A stretch of 64,000 nucleotides of DNA, taken from Herpetospermum pedunculosum (taxonomy: Eukaryota; Streptophyta; Magnoliopsida; Cucurbitales; Cucurbitaceae). Below the pieces are notes generated by a model. That model saw only the letters and a program-made list of their open reading frames with translations. It had not been told where the DNA came from and made no database searches. Positions within the stretch are counted from its first letter, which is position 1, and each line of letters starts with the position of its first letter. This document shows, in pieces, positions 44,800 through 56,217 of the stretch. The stretch lies in NCBI GenBank assembly GCA_028017165.1, contig CM051528.1:65952452-66016451 (forward strand). Reading direction: 5' to 3'. Made by a program: the position numbers and the translations under genes.

Positions 44800-45626
44800 T
44801 GGCGTTTGTTCTTCCACTGAAAAAAAAACAAAATCAATACTTTGATTGATCCAACGTTTTCATGTTGTGTAGTGTAGAAGAGAATTAAATCTCATCATAA
44901 ATACAGTGCCATGTACAAATTTAAATATCTAGCATAGTAAACCAAACGGGGTCGTTTTGGGTAGATAAGATCTTGGGTTGGTTTTTTCTTCACACTAGCT
45001 CAACAAATTTGTCTTTAATTAAATAGTAGTAAGATATTAGATGAAGTACCAATGTCTATCATCTATCTAGGTGTCGTTGTTTTTACGATAATAGTATTTT
45101 TTATACTCGTGTCATAAGTTATCACCACGATGGTTATAAATAATGATCCATCATTAAATCAACTCAAAAATAACAAAAATAACTTAACTAATTAAAGAAT
45201 AACTTCGACTAAAAGATTAGAGATATTTGAATTACCTCACTCACATAAATTAATGACAAATCTTTGTTGATAATAGAAGCAAAGTAAAAAAAAAAAAAGG
45301 AGCAGGACAATTAGCTAAATTAAAAAAAGTATATATATATATAAAATATTAAAGCTTTTGTAATTCTTTTTCTTTCTAATTTGACCCTCTACTTCAACTT
45401 TTTTTTTTTTTTTTTTTTTTTAAGGAATTTCTTTGGTTTTATTCTCATTGTAGAGGGTTGAAATTTTATCACCTCAGTTTTCTTCTTGGATTTCATTTTG
45501 TTTGTGTGGGTGATTTTAAGATTTTGGATCGGTTTGGAATACTTTCTAGTTTAAATACTTTAAAAATATATATTTTTAATAAAAATGTTAATATATATTT
45601 ACATTTTTTTTTTGTTTGGTTGCACT
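44800..45626. other. Gene-free DNA
   Basis: AT-rich sequence with a T run at 45401-45421. The open frame at 45458-45658 has no family resemblance and runs into the SINE. Confidence 0.5.
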
Positions 45627-45641
45627 ATATATTCAAATTCT

Positions 45642-45741
45642 CGCCAAACCGAGCATAGCTCAATTGACATAAGGTTGAGCATGTGACTAAGAGGTCATGA
45701 GTTCAATTTTTGCATTAATTAAAATATCGTTTCAAACAAAA
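45642..45741 (+). mobile_element. tRNA-derived SINE with 15-bp target duplication
   Basis: It reads 'cgccaaaccgagcatagctc' to 'gcattaattaaaatatcg' plus an A-rich end. Exact direct repeats ATATATTCAAATTCT flank it (45627-45641 and 45742-45756). It is the same family as 44641, and the B box has decayed to gagttcaattt. Confidence 0.82.
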
Positions 45742-45756
45742 ATATATTCAAATTCT

Positions 45757-45871
45757 ATTAATTGTAATTTGTTTTTATTTTTTATTACATATTTTAAGAA
45801 TTTTTGGTTATTCATTTTAATTTATTTTTGAATAATTTATAGAAAAATAAATTTTAATTTTAATTTTATTT

Positions 45872-45907
<36 letters not shown>

Positions 45908-46749
45908 TAACGGTGTGTATTGATTGGTAGAGACAGAGTTGAAGAAAATCCCAAGCCCCACTACCAAAGTGAAGAAAATGGATAGGTGAATTGAATTTAC
46001 AATTGTAGTTGAAAATTTGTTATTGCTAATCATATTGATGGTTGATTTGAGTTGAGTTGAAGAAAATGATTTTGATTTGAACAATGGATTTCGTACAAGA
46101 CAAAACTTCAAATCCCAATTAATTTCATCAGATGCCACTTGGGTTAAAATATCTGAAGTGTAAATTTCAATCACAAAATTAAATCAATCATAAATTAAGA
46201 GGGGAAATAGCAGGACTAGGATAGACAACTAAAGAAAGAATGAACTAACTAAGCTAGTGTCCTATTTCGGTCTGGCCCGGTATGAAATGAACTTATAATC
46301 ATGGAATCGACTCGATTCCATGATTATAAGTAGCCTAAACTAAAGAGAAGAGAGTTCAGTCTACAAGAAGAAGATGATCCATCCAGAAGGATGTCTCTCT
46401 AACAACTATTCATCTGCAAAGATTTGAAGGAACTGGACCAGAGAAAGAAAATCAAACACTTTAGTCTCGAAATTTAGAAATTAGTTCTAAATAATTTTTG
46501 GATCATTAGTCAACTAACGAAAAATGATTTGGAAGTTAAGTTGCCGACGGTGTATGGTTGAATTGAAAAATATATTAATTTAATAATATAGTTGTTGATG
46601 AGGTTATTTTTCTTCTTCTCATCTTCGTCACGATTGTCCACCTCCCTCCTCCCTAGTCGAGGCCTCCCTTCTCTTCTCTCATTCCAGAGTCGTCTATTCT
46701 TCTAAGGCCCTTCACGATATTCATCTAAGACAAAAAAAAACATAATTAA
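45757..46749. other. Gene-free DNA with a 41-bp palindrome
   Basis: It includes a T run of about 33 bases (45870-45902) and the perfect hairpin at 46291-46331. No gene is supported. Confidence 0.5.
46291..46331. repeat. Perfect 20-bp inverted repeat with a 1-base centre
   Basis: ACTTATAATCATGGAATCGA, then C, then its exact reverse complement. It could form a strong hairpin in DNA or RNA. Pairing stops abruptly at both ends. Confidence 0.9.
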
Positions 46750-46915
46750 AGAAAAATGGAAAATTATCTTAATGGTCCTTCAAGTTTGGGTTTGGTAGGA
46801 TTTTTTTGGATTCCAAGGTTTCAAATCCAACAATTATATTGAGATTTGGATTTGATTCGTTTCTAGTCCATCCGTCAAATTTTCTATTAACAGAATGCTC
46901 ACGTGACACTATCAA
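46750..46915. repeat. Half copy of the 16.7-kb foldback MITE
   Basis: It matches the left arm of the element at 16741 ('ttatcttaatggtcc', 'caaatccaacaattat', 'ccatccgtcaaattt', 'aacagaatgctcacgtgaca') without a right arm. Confidence 0.6.
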
Positions 46916-47029
46916 ACTATTTATTAAAAAACGAGAGAGAAAAATAAAAAGTAATATAATGTATTAGCCTAATATAATCCAAATTCTGTTTCAAAATATT
47001 AATTAATTGTTAAGTTTCCTTTCTTTTTA

Positions 47030-47107
47030 ACATGGAGACTATGATTGAACCTAAAATCTCTTTAGTCAGGATTGAACCCATGTTCACAATTGAGTTATGC
47101 TCAGTTT
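47030..47107 (-). mobile_element. tRNA-derived SINE remnant
   Basis: The plus strand has 'acatggagactatgattgaa', 'aggattgaacccatg' (B-box complement) and 'caattgagttatgctcagtt' (A-box complement). It lies just upstream of the PMEI pseudogene promoter. Confidence 0.55.
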
Positions 47108-47324
47108 AACTATGATTTTTTTTTTAGTTCAATAGTACATACCAATTATCGTTCAACCATCCAAATTCCGTTTCAAAATATTAATTAGATTTCCTTTCGT
47201 GCAAATTTTATTATTAATTTTTCAAAAAAAACTTCAAAATCGTTTTTTCAGTATATAATCATAGTACTTCTAGGGAGGATTATAGACAAATAGAAAAAAG
47301 AAAGAGGGAGAAATTAGAAACAAT

Positions 47325-47855
47325 ATGATGGTTGAAAAACTCTCCATTATTTTTATTTTACTTCTTTTTATCCGTTTGTGTCTCATTCTCAAACTGATGA
47401 AACTGCAGTTTCAAATGATTTCGTCAAAGATACCTGTAATAAACAGGATGAATTGAGCAACCTTTGCATTGCTGTGATAGTTTTAGACCTCCACCAAGAA
47501 CTAAAACTAAACTTATCAGGACTCTTAGCCATCTTTATAAACCAATCTATTGTCAATGCCACGGATAGTCATTTGTACCTTGTGGATCAACTCAAGAGAT
47601 TAGAGTTAGACAACAAAACTCGACAGATCTTCAACATATGCGTAGAGTATTACGAGAGGGTCATAGAAATTCTTGCATCATCATTAGAAGCCGTGTTAAA
47701 GGACGACACTCAGAGATGAATGATATTATGAATATAGTGTTCGACCTGGTTGTGAGTTGTAAATATGATTATGAGGACACACCAGAACCACCATCTTGGT
47801 TGTATCTTTGATACTTTCAATGGGTATTGCAAGTCTCTTATAATGTAAGAAAGTC
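47325..47855 (+). pseudogene. PMEI/invertase-inhibitor pseudogene (paralogue of 58169)
   Basis: It is collinear with the intact PMEI at 58169-58741 from the MMVEKLS start through the 3' end, and the TATA-containing promoter is also conserved (tatataa near 47252). Relative to the intact copy, one T is missing within the signal-peptide codons (about 47379-47385). The frame from ATG 47325 therefore stops early, while the mature domain (DFVKDTC..SNLCIAV..SGLLAIF..SHLYLVDQLKRL..FNICVEYYERV) is open only in another frame (47378-47719). A second indel near 47710 ends that frame before the fourth cysteine, and a TGA follows the PPSWLYL motif. It is unlikely to make a secreted inhibitor. A short signal-less polypeptide cannot be excluded. 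Confidence 0.88.
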
Positions 47856-48430
47856 GCTAAAATTATAAAATGTATTTGAATGTTAAGAGACAACTATTAC
47901 GGTATCTATCTCAATTAATAATATATTTCTTCACAAGTGGTCAATATACATTTGTATGAATACCTTTGTATGAATATTTTTGTATTCCTATCCTTGACTC
48001 TATGTAGAATATTTTTGTATGAATAATCCTCATTTAAATCAAATACATTTAATTCACGAGGTGTTTTTTTGTTTTACTTTTCTTATATCATTGTAAGGAA
48101 CAGAGATGAAATTACTCTGTTGGATTTACCTCTTTTTCCTCGTGGGATTATCATAGAGCTCTAATTGTGACCTAGGTTGTGTAATAAGTTGTGGGTCTTG
48201 CAGCAATTTCTAGTTAACAATACTTGTATTAATTCGAAGCACTTTTCTGCTCTAAGTACTTAATTTCTCAACCTGTATTGAAAGATTCATAAGTGGGGTT
48301 GTAGAGAAAACATGTCTCAAAAGTGAGAAAGCCAGCATATTCTATATAATTAAAAAAAAAAAAAAACCAAAAAAGGTTTAATTACAAAGAAAAAAAAAAC
48401 ATTTTTTAATAATTTTTTTATTTTTTTATT

Positions 48431-48800
48431 TTTAGAAACAAATCGATTTATGACCTTAAACTTTAGAAGTTGTATCGATTCTAAACTAGTGATTATATCA
48501 ATTTAAACTTGGAACTCTAATAAATGTATCAATTTACACCATTTCTTAGAAAAATGTTAATTTTCACACCAAAGACTTATAATTTATCAATTAAATCTCT
48601 AAACTTCTATACCATTGATTCACTTATGAAAATTTAGGAGTTTAGTTGTTAAAATTATAAGTTTCCACGTGTTTAAATTAACATTTTTAAAATAAAATTA
48701 TAACTACTGTTCATACACTTTTGAATGTTTAGAGTTTAAATTGATACAATCATTAATTTAGGTTATACAACTTTCAAAGTTTAAAAAGTATAAATTGATT
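48431..48800. repeat. Foldback repeat
   Basis: The left arm ('cgatttatgaccttaaacttt', 'tcaatttaaacttgg') is an imperfect inverted repeat of the right arm ('gtttaaattgatacaatc', 'ttcaaagtttaaaaag'). No coding. Confidence 0.45.
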
Positions 48801-49599
48801 ATTTATTTATTATTATTATTATTTTTTAAATTTTTTGTGAGAAAGTGAAAGGAAACTACTTCAATTAAAACCAATACAAAAAAGTAATGAAATGAGTGAA
48901 ACAAAACTTCCAACCATAAAACCCCCAAAAGTGATAATAAATCATAATATTTAAATTTTGAAGGTATCAAATCAAAAACTTGTTTTAGAGAAAATCTATT
49001 GAAAATGACGTTTTTCAAAAGTCTAAATAATTATAGAAAAAAAAAAAAACAATAGAAATCATAATCACAAACTCTAACATTATTTACTAATGATCATGTA
49101 ATTATAATCTTAATTCCACCCTTGATCTGCATTAGATATAAACTTTTTGATTACCTTCATTAATTAACTTTCTTAATTGTTATTGAAAAGGAATGGGACC
49201 ATGCCACATTTTTGGTAATAGAGAATCAACATCAAAATCAAACAAAATCAGAAAAATATTGGCACTAATTACTCCACTTTATGATTCAGCAGTAGGCTCT
49301 TTTAGGAAAGATGGATGTTGCCTTAATTCTTACTCAATAAATTATTTTTTATTTAAGAAAAATCCCATTTTTTTTATAGTGATTTGTCTCATCTCTAATT
49401 TCAATTCATTTTCAAGAGAACTAGTTTCACATTTATTAAAGCTAATGATGGAGTTAAGTGGGTGTGTATAAAATATTCAATTCAATTAGCAATGTTATAA
49501 TTAAGATTTAAGAAGATGAAATATTCCTCTTAGATGAAATAATATTGATGCAATTAAGTCCGGAAAGGGGATCAACCATCCTAGGACATATTTTCGGTT

Positions 49600-49675
49600 G
49601 TTTTTTTTTACAATGGTTGAAGTTGTGGCCTCTTAGTCACTAAGTTGTACATCCAGTTGAGCTATGTTCATGTTG
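49600..49675 (-). mobile_element. tRNA-derived SINE remnant
   Basis: 'ttacaatggttgaagttgtgg', 'tggcctcttagtcac' and 'ccagttgagctatgttcatg' match the family in reverse orientation. Confidence 0.5.
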
Positions 49676-50549
49676 ATGTTTCTAACATGGTTAAATTTGA
49701 GTGTTATGAACCTATTTCAAGTACTATGGTATGAATTTTGACAATTATAATAAAATTAAATTTTAGCCGTGTTGCAATTAAACGCCAGAAATCCTACCCT
49801 AACCCATGACACATGAATTTAAGAACTGGTTTCACAAACTACTTTTATTGTGAACTTAAAATCAAAGGAGAAAAGCCTAGCTAATTTATATGCCTTAATT
49901 AATATGGACAGAAATATTGAGAATCATCCCAAAATCAACATTGGAAAAGTGGGAAAATTGGCATTTTTTTTTTTTGATAACCTTCATTAATTAAGCTCAT
50001 CTATTTTCTTTCCATAAATGGTTGGCATTTCGAAAAGTTTAAAAGAAAAAAAAGTAAAAAAGATAAGCTAAGAATATGGGTAAAGAATGAAGTTCTATTC
50101 AAATAAATTACCAACATCTCATGTTTGTTTTCATACTTAAGATTTAGAGCTATAGTGTAAAAATGTACTCATAATTTCTTGATTTATTAATAAATTCAAA
50201 CATCATCTTATAAGATATTGATGGTAGAATTATTATAAACAAATAAAATTCAAATTTTTTGTTAATCTATCGATGCTCAAGACGTTGAATGACATTGTTG
50301 ATTATATATTAACTATATGATTTAAATAAAAATTAGGAAGGATCATGAGTAATTAAGTTACACATATTTTTAATTGATTGTAAAGACTATTAATAGGCAG
50401 ACATTAAACAACATGAATTGATTGAATGATATCAACTGCCATATTTATTTTTGTCTTTACAAACTCTCGAGTCATTTGAGATTTCTCTCATTTTGGCTTT
50501 TCTCATCTACCATCTTTAATTATTGCTTGTCTTTATCTCCTTTCGTCCC

Positions 50550-50560
50550 TATATATATAT
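50550..50560 (+). promoter_or_regulatory. Putative TATA box of the pectinesterase
   Basis: TATATATATAT lies about 140 bp before the ATG at 50698, giving a leader of roughly 110 bases. Confidence 0.5.
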
Positions 50561-50697
50561 TGGTTCCATTAGCTAAGAAACACACCAAATTTCACAGCCC
50601 TTGAGTACTTTTGCTTTAAAATTTCAAGCTTTTGGTCATTTGATATCTTTGATTTCTTTCCCTTTTGCTTACGTTTTAGTTTCTCCAAGCTTTTCAG

Positions 50698-51806
50698 ATG
50701 GCATTATTCGTCCAATTTGTTGCACGTTTTCTTGTTGTTCTTTTGTGCATGAATTTGATAGCATCAGTTTATAGCATTACTTTTAATGCTATCGTATCGT
50801 TAGATGGAAGCGAGCATTTCAAAAGTATAGGTGCTGCTATAGCAGCCGCACCAAATAACAGTAACTCCAGATTCTACATTCACGTGAAGCCTGGCGTGTA
50901 CGAGGAGCATGTTGAATTTGGAAGAGAAAAGAGTTTCATCACATTAATAGGTGATGATGCAACCACGACTGTCATTGTTGATCATAGGAGTCAAGACACT
51001 GGTTTTGGAACCGACAAATCTTCCACTTTCAGTAAGCTAGTGTTGTTACACTTACATCTGTTCTTTTCTTTAAATTCATTCATTTCAAATATTAATTCTA
51101 TGATGTGTTGAACTTTGCAGTTGTGGGTGGTAACAACTTTATGGGAAAGTCCATAACCTTCAAAAATTCTGCTGGTCCTAAAAGTGGTCAAGCAGTTGCC
51201 CTTTTCAATAACCAAGTCAACAATAGTGTATATTACAAGTGCATATTTCTTGGTTTTCAAGACACCCTTTTCATAAGCGGATTCGAGTTGTTTTTCAAAG
51301 AATGTGAAATCTACGGAACGGTAGATTTCATATTTGGAGATGCACTCGCGGTGTTTCAAGATTGCAAGATATATGCACGACTACCAAATACTCCTATTAC
51401 CGTCACCGCACAATCTAAAAAAAATAAAGATGATAGAAGTGGCTTCTCGTTTCAAAATTGCAGGGTAATGGCCTCTCCTGAACTTGGGTCGATAACTAAA
51501 CTTAAATTTGAAGTTTATCTTGGTCGGCCTTGGAGAGACTATTCGACTGTAATTTTCATGCAGTCAATTTTGGACAACGTGGTGAATGACGCGGGATGGT
51601 CACCATGGTCGAGTCGTCTAGATTTATTATTCTATGCAGAGTATCATAATACTGGCCCAGGGGCTAATATAACTGGAAGAGTCAAATGGCCAAGTTTTCA
51701 TGTAATAACTAATGAAGTAGAAGCCGCTAAATTTACTGTCAAAAACTTCATTGATGGAACCAAATGGTTACCACAAACTGGCGTACCATTTAAACCAGAT
51801 TTGTAG
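50698..51806 (+). CDS. Pectinesterase (CE8) without PMEI pro-domain, two exons
   Basis: The exons are 50698-51031 and 51121-51806, with a GT..AG intron of 89 bp and a product of 339 aa. It removes methyl esters from wall homogalacturonan. Residues 1-25 form a signal peptide and the CE8 beta-helix begins almost at once, so this is the group lacking the N-terminal inhibitor domain. Motifs in order: KPGVYEEHV (64-72), SGQAVAL (133-139, transition-state Gln135), GFQDTLF (156-162, Gln158 and acid/base Asp159), YGTVDFIFGD (176-185, nucleophile Asp180) and YLGRPW (244-249, Arg247). All catalytic residues are present. The stretch before YGTVDF (ISGFELFFKECEI) departs from the usual RQFYRDC-type text, so it is a diverged clade. 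PMEI loci flank it 3 kb upstream (broken) and 6.4 kb downstream (intact). Confidence 0.93.
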
Positions 51807-51865
51807 TTTAATTAAATGTGCGGCTATGTATTTCTTTTATACATGAATCATATTTTAACTACTTT

Positions 51866-51930
51866 GTTTAACGTTCGACCTCATGTCTCTAGGCGATACA
51901 TCATGCCGTTGAGCTATGCTCTGACTTATT
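51866..51930 (-). mobile_element. tRNA-derived SINE remnant in the pectinesterase 3' flank
   Basis: 'gttcgacctcatgtctctag' and 'gccgttgagctatgctctg' correspond to the B- and A-box complements of the family. It starts only about 60 bp after the stop codon. Confidence 0.5.
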
Positions 51931-51948
51931 TCAAATTTTGAAAGAACT

Positions 51949-52197
51949 CTGTTTGACACTTTACGGTTTCGTCGCAGCCCGTTACGACGTTTTATGGTTT
52001 CGTCGCAGCCCGTTGCGATGTTTTACGGTTTCGTCGCAGCCCGTTGCGACGTTTTAGGGTTTAGTCGCAAAACTATAAGCGACGAAACCATAAACGTCGC
52101 AGTAATTGCGACGAAACCCTAAAACGTCGCAATGGGCTGCGACGATTTGGTTTTCGTCGCAATATGTACGTCGCTAAAGCCCTCTTTTCTTGTAGTA
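51949..52197. mobile_element. CACTA-type transposon end with subterminal repeats
   Basis: The right tip 'ttttcttgtagta' is the complement of the CACTACAAGAAAA terminus with one change. Before it lie eight or more GCGACG/CGTCGC motifs in direct and inverted order ('ggtttcgtcgcagcccgtt' three times, then 'gcgacgaaaccctaaaacg'). The opposite tip is not visible, so it is a fragment or a very short derivative. Confidence 0.65.
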
Positions 52198-52950
52198 GAT
52201 GAGAAATCATTTCTAAAAATATAATTAATCAAACAAAAAGTTAGTATACGCATAAGAAACTTATATTATATGTGTAATATTTTTAATTTTCTCTTTATAA
52301 ATTGAAGATACTCCACCTATTTTGTTCTTAACATAACCCACCCTTTCTTATTATTGTAATTAATGGCTGACAACTCTCCTTGTCGAGGATCCCACATCAG
52401 GGATGAAGGGACCTCACTCGCAATATAACATACATGAGCTACTCTTCATACAACCAATTGATTTTAGGATGAAAACCCATGAATATGTCTGATACTAGTC
52501 TCTTACATAGTCTTTTTCAAAGCTTATTTGCACCACTCATCGTGCTTGGCTGAATTCAGTAAGGTGAAAGTGCATTTTCAATGCAATTTTTGTCTGAATT
52601 CTTTTAAAAAAATACTGTGGAACCCTCTTGATCTTTGGAGTTTTAGAATTTGAGAAAGTTTAGGCGTGGAGATCGAACCTGGTACTTCATAGTTATTAGT
52701 TCATGTATAATGTGAGTTGAACTATACTCTTCTTGGTAGAATTTGAAGAAGTTCTGTAATGGATGATGGGCTGTAGAAACTGATAAGCAAGAAAAAATGA
52801 TTGTTGAGGTGAAAATATTAATGTGAAGAAGTACTAAAATTGGGTAACAAAACATTAATTTGTTAGGACTATTTTCTATGTACATCGTGAGGAATATCCA
52901 TGGCCATTTTTTTCACGATAATATATTTTTCACGACCATTTTTTTTTTTT
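52198..52950. other. Gene-free DNA
   Basis: It contains another minus-strand SINE remnant at about 52645-52735 ('tggagatcgaacctggtac', 'gtgagttgaactatactc'). The frame at 52643-52885 covers that remnant and is not a gene. Confidence 0.5.
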
Positions 52951-52959
52951 TTTTACTGT

Positions 52960-53143
52960 TTGTAGTCCAAAATAATTTTAAATTTAGCAAAGTTTAAAAC
53001 TTTTTGTAAATATGGCAAAAATTAGTGGCTATTACGGATAGACTTTATGACTATTACTATAGACTTCTATCAATATAGACTTCTATTACTGATAGACTAT
53101 AAACTTCTATCAACGATAAACTTCTATCAGCGATAGACCATAC
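52960..53143 (-). repeat. TCTATCAGTGATAG-family repeat, copy 8, left part
   Basis: It runs from 'gtttgtagtccaaaataatt' to 'cttctatcagcgatagacca' and is then interrupted by a retroelement. Its other end resumes at about 55278 ('taattattttactctaaatt'). Confidence 0.65.
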
Positions 53144-53213
53144 TGATGCGGGTAGGATTATGAGTAACTTAGTGGTAATTTCATATTAATCTTGGGTAAT
53201 CCTACCCGCATCA
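53144..53213. repeat. Inverted plus direct LTR-end fragments beside the gypsy derivative
   Basis: TGATGCGGGTAGGATT (53144-53159) and its exact complement AATCCTACCCGCATCA (53198-53213) form a hairpin. The intervening 'aacttagtggtaatttcata' is the reverse complement of the LTR's own 3' part. An inverted LTR end thus lies head-on to a direct one, just outside the LTR at 53219. Confidence 0.75.
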
Positions 53214-53218
53214 TTAAT

Positions 53219-55277
53219 TGATGTAGCATAATTTTGGCACAAGAGAATCCTCTCTACAACTCAATACTCAAAATATTATTCAAATCAAAGTTATGAAAAG
53301 CTAAAGAATACAATTGATGGATTCTCTATTTATAGAGAATTAAAAGTAAACTATATCCTAAAAGGAAACTAAAAAACTAAAAGGGACTAACCAAGATTAA
53401 TATGAAATAACCACTAAGTTTACTCCTAATCCTACCCGTATCATTCTATCCTTCCAAGAAAAAATTCGTCCTCGAATTAAAAAAACAAAATAAAGTGACC
53501 GAATGAAAATAGTTGTGCCAACGATGCTTCTTTCGATGATTGCAAAATACTCCAATGGAAAAGTGTGTTCTAATGTCATCAACACGCCAAGAAGGTGTAC
53601 CAATGTGCCCCAAAGTTTGGTGTCGATGCCAAAAATCTTGCCAATCTAAATGCATATTCAATAGAACCCAATAGTCTTCAAGATTTCTCAAATCAACAAT
53701 AGTAGCCTTAGTTGAATTTTTACCAACATTAACCTCAACAATTTGAGCAAGTTTTTTCGTAAGGTGAACTTCATGAATTTGGTTAGGAAAAAAATTCAGC
53801 CCCAAGTTTTCTTCCACAATAATAAAAAGATTATTCAAACAGATTAATATTTCATCTTTTTCATCAAAATAATTTTCAAATTGTAGAAAACACTTATCTT
53901 CTTTGTAGAAAACACTTATCTTCTTTGTTGAAAAAGCCACAATCTTTAAGATCAAATCCATGAAAAAAATCATTTTCTTCGTTGGAACAATTGAAATCTT
54001 GAACCAAGAAGCCTTCATTTCAACATTCTTGGAGTTTATCATGATAAAAGATGTTCCCAACATTTTTTGGAAGGTGGACTTTCTGTTCTTGAAGCATTTC
54101 TTCTTGTCTATCTTCACAATTTTGGTGTGGATCTTCTTGGTAAAAATCTTCTTTTCTCGAACTTTCAGAATCTCGATTCACGAATCTTGAAAATTGATGT
54201 TATAGAGACCTCCCCATTGTATTTTCTGGAATCTTTCTCATATGATCTGTGAGTTCTTGACTTCGGTTGAATTCTTCATGATCGGCCTCGTTATTTTTCT
54301 CTTTTTCGCCGTCTTCACCGAATTTGATATACCTTTCGTTCTTGTTTGCAACTTCACTTAGAATTGCAATTGGTCTTTTCTTAATTTTGGAGATTTCTTG
54401 CGGAAAATAGTTGTTCGTGATTTCACTACTTCGGATGGGTTCTCGCTTGTTCCAACACCTCAAACTTTCTTTTTCCGTATACCCATATGTTGTTGGCGTT
54501 CTTGGAATTTCTTTGAAAAATTTCTTTTTTGAATACCCATATATCCGTGGGTTATTGTTGGCGTTATAGGTTGATTTTTTGAAAAAGCGATATGATTAGA
54601 AGATCGTCGGGATAATTCTTGGTATCTTTGAATCATAGTTTTATTCCAAGTTGCATCAAAATATCTTCTTCGAACTCACTGAAATCACTAGGATAAGAAT
54701 TTCGATGTAGTTCTTGATAAGAACTTTGAAAGAGTTGTTCATAGGTGGGATCGATATCTTCAAATTCGTCTTATGAATCGGTAGATTTAAAATTCCAGCG
54801 CCGTTCTTGAACGTACTTGTGATTTTCTTGCTTAAACGGATTGATGTATCTCTTTGTGGGTATGCTTCTTGTATTGTAAAACTCCATTCTTGGTGAATTT
54901 TCTTTAAGGGTTCTCCTTGTAATTAGGTGTGTGATGTTTGTTAACGAGCACAACTCACAAAGCTCCCTCTTGCGATCAATGTCAACAAGAGTTACGTTTC
55001 CCGGACTTCCACCAGCGGCAGTTAACGTTGGCCGAGACGGTGGTCGCTCTGATGCCAAATTGATGTAGCCTAATTTTGGCACAATAGAATTCTCTCTAAA
55101 ACTCAATACTCAAATTATTATTCAAATCAAAATTATGAAAAGCTAAAGAATACAATTGATGAATTCTATATTTATAGAGAATTGAAAGTAAACTAAATCC
55201 TAAAAGAAAACTAAATAGCTGAAAGAGACTGACCAAGATTAATATGAAATTACCACAAAGTTACTCCTAATCCTACC
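53219..55277 (-). mobile_element. Short Ty3/gypsy-type LTR retroelement derivative
   Basis: The LTRs are at 53219-53443 (225 bp) and 55061-55277 (217 bp, lacking the last bases). Both start TGATGTAGC and end in CCTACC(CGTATCA). Read on the minus strand, three bases separate the 55061 LTR from TGGCATCAGAGC (complement of 55046-55057). That is one base off the tRNA-iMet primer site TGGTATCAGAGC. The interior is only 1.6 kb. Its minus-strand frames are degenerate: one starts in the LTR/PBS area (55106-54771), and a 223-codon frame (54117-53446) ends in text like NSRTNFFLEG, typical of the end of gypsy pol. No protease, RT or integrase is recognisable, so it is non-autonomous. Confidence 0.78.
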
Positions 55278-55320
55278 TAATTATTTTACTCTAAATTGAC
55301 ATATGTTACAATTTACCTTT
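55278..55320 (-). repeat. TCTATCAGTGATAG-family repeat, copy 8, right part
   Basis: 'taattattttactctaaatt' followed by 'gacatatgttacaattt' is the family end. It completes the copy begun at 52960 on the other side of the retroelement. Confidence 0.65.
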
Positions 55321-55384
55321 TTTTTTTAATTAAACGATTTGGTAGTTATGGTAATTTGAAATCAAGATTATTTTATTTAGTAAA

Positions 55385-55912
55385 GTTTTCATAACTTTGA
55401 CGATATATATTTGATACACAACTCCAAAATAGTGAAACTAGGTATCAAATTGAAGCTGTTAACTTTCCATCCGTACCATTTTCGAAGTTTTTGAATATCT
55501 GGGTAAAAAGATATCAATTTTTGAATGCACTCTTGAATTCTGAAATTTGCAGAAATATAGTCCAACTTCGTTGATCTCTATCTTTTAATACACAACTCCA
55601 AAAATAGTGAAAAACAAGTATTAAATTGAAGCTCTCCCGGTTAGCTTTCCAACCATATCTTTTTGGAAAATTTTGAATATTTGGTTAAAAAGATATTATT
55701 TTTTTTAATAAAAGAAGTACATACCGATGGATGTGGAGCAAAATCGTCTTCTGAAAAGACGACCTTCATCCACGTGGAGCAAGGTCTTTTCAAAAGAGCA
55801 AGATGGTCGTGACCTAGCGTGTAAACCATTTAAAACTACAATATTTTTTAAAATAGTTTCAAACTTACCATATTTTTATAATAAGTTTTAAAAAATACAA
55901 TATTATTAAAAA
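55385..55912. repeat. Foldback repeat, family F copy 2 (shortened)
   Basis: It shares 'aatatctgggtaaaaagata', 'ctctatcttttaatacacaa', 'cgtcttctgaaaagacgacc' and 'ccacgtggagcaagg' with the copy at 27125. The left end is missing. Confidence 0.55.
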
Positions 55913-56217
55913 ACATCCTCATAAACCTTAATTTTTTTTCATTTATGATTCTCATTCTTTCACTCTTTCATATCAATCATCTCTACTTCTTTTTTTCTAT
56001 AAAAATATTTCTTCACTCGTTGCAAAAGGTTAAAAAAAAAAAAAAAAAAAAAACAATCACACTTAAAATTTTACATAAACTCCAGTTGAGATTCTCTTAT
56101 TTCCAACTCTTTAATTTCTTAATTTTCCCTTCCTTTTTTTTTCTCTCTATGTTTGCTTCTCGAGTGAAAAAAAAATGTTGAACTCGCGCGCTCGGACCAG
56201 TCAAAGACTACCACCTA

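Larger units (their letters stand above)
47856..50550. other. Intergenic DNA between PMEI pseudogene and pectinesterase
   Basis: The first about 400 bp still align with the region after the intact PMEI ('gtatgaatatttttgtattc', 'cacttttctgctcta'). A foldback repeat lies at 48431-48800. The 92-codon frame at 49193 has no family match. Confidence 0.5.

Noticed and set aside
45646..45730. Functional tRNA gene
   Set aside because: The A and B boxes resemble a tRNA, but the acceptor stem does not close. A tail and target duplication show a SINE.
53446..54117. 223-codon minus-strand frame as a host gene
   Set aside because: It lies between two LTRs next to a primer-binding site and ends in gypsy-pol-like text, so it is element debris.
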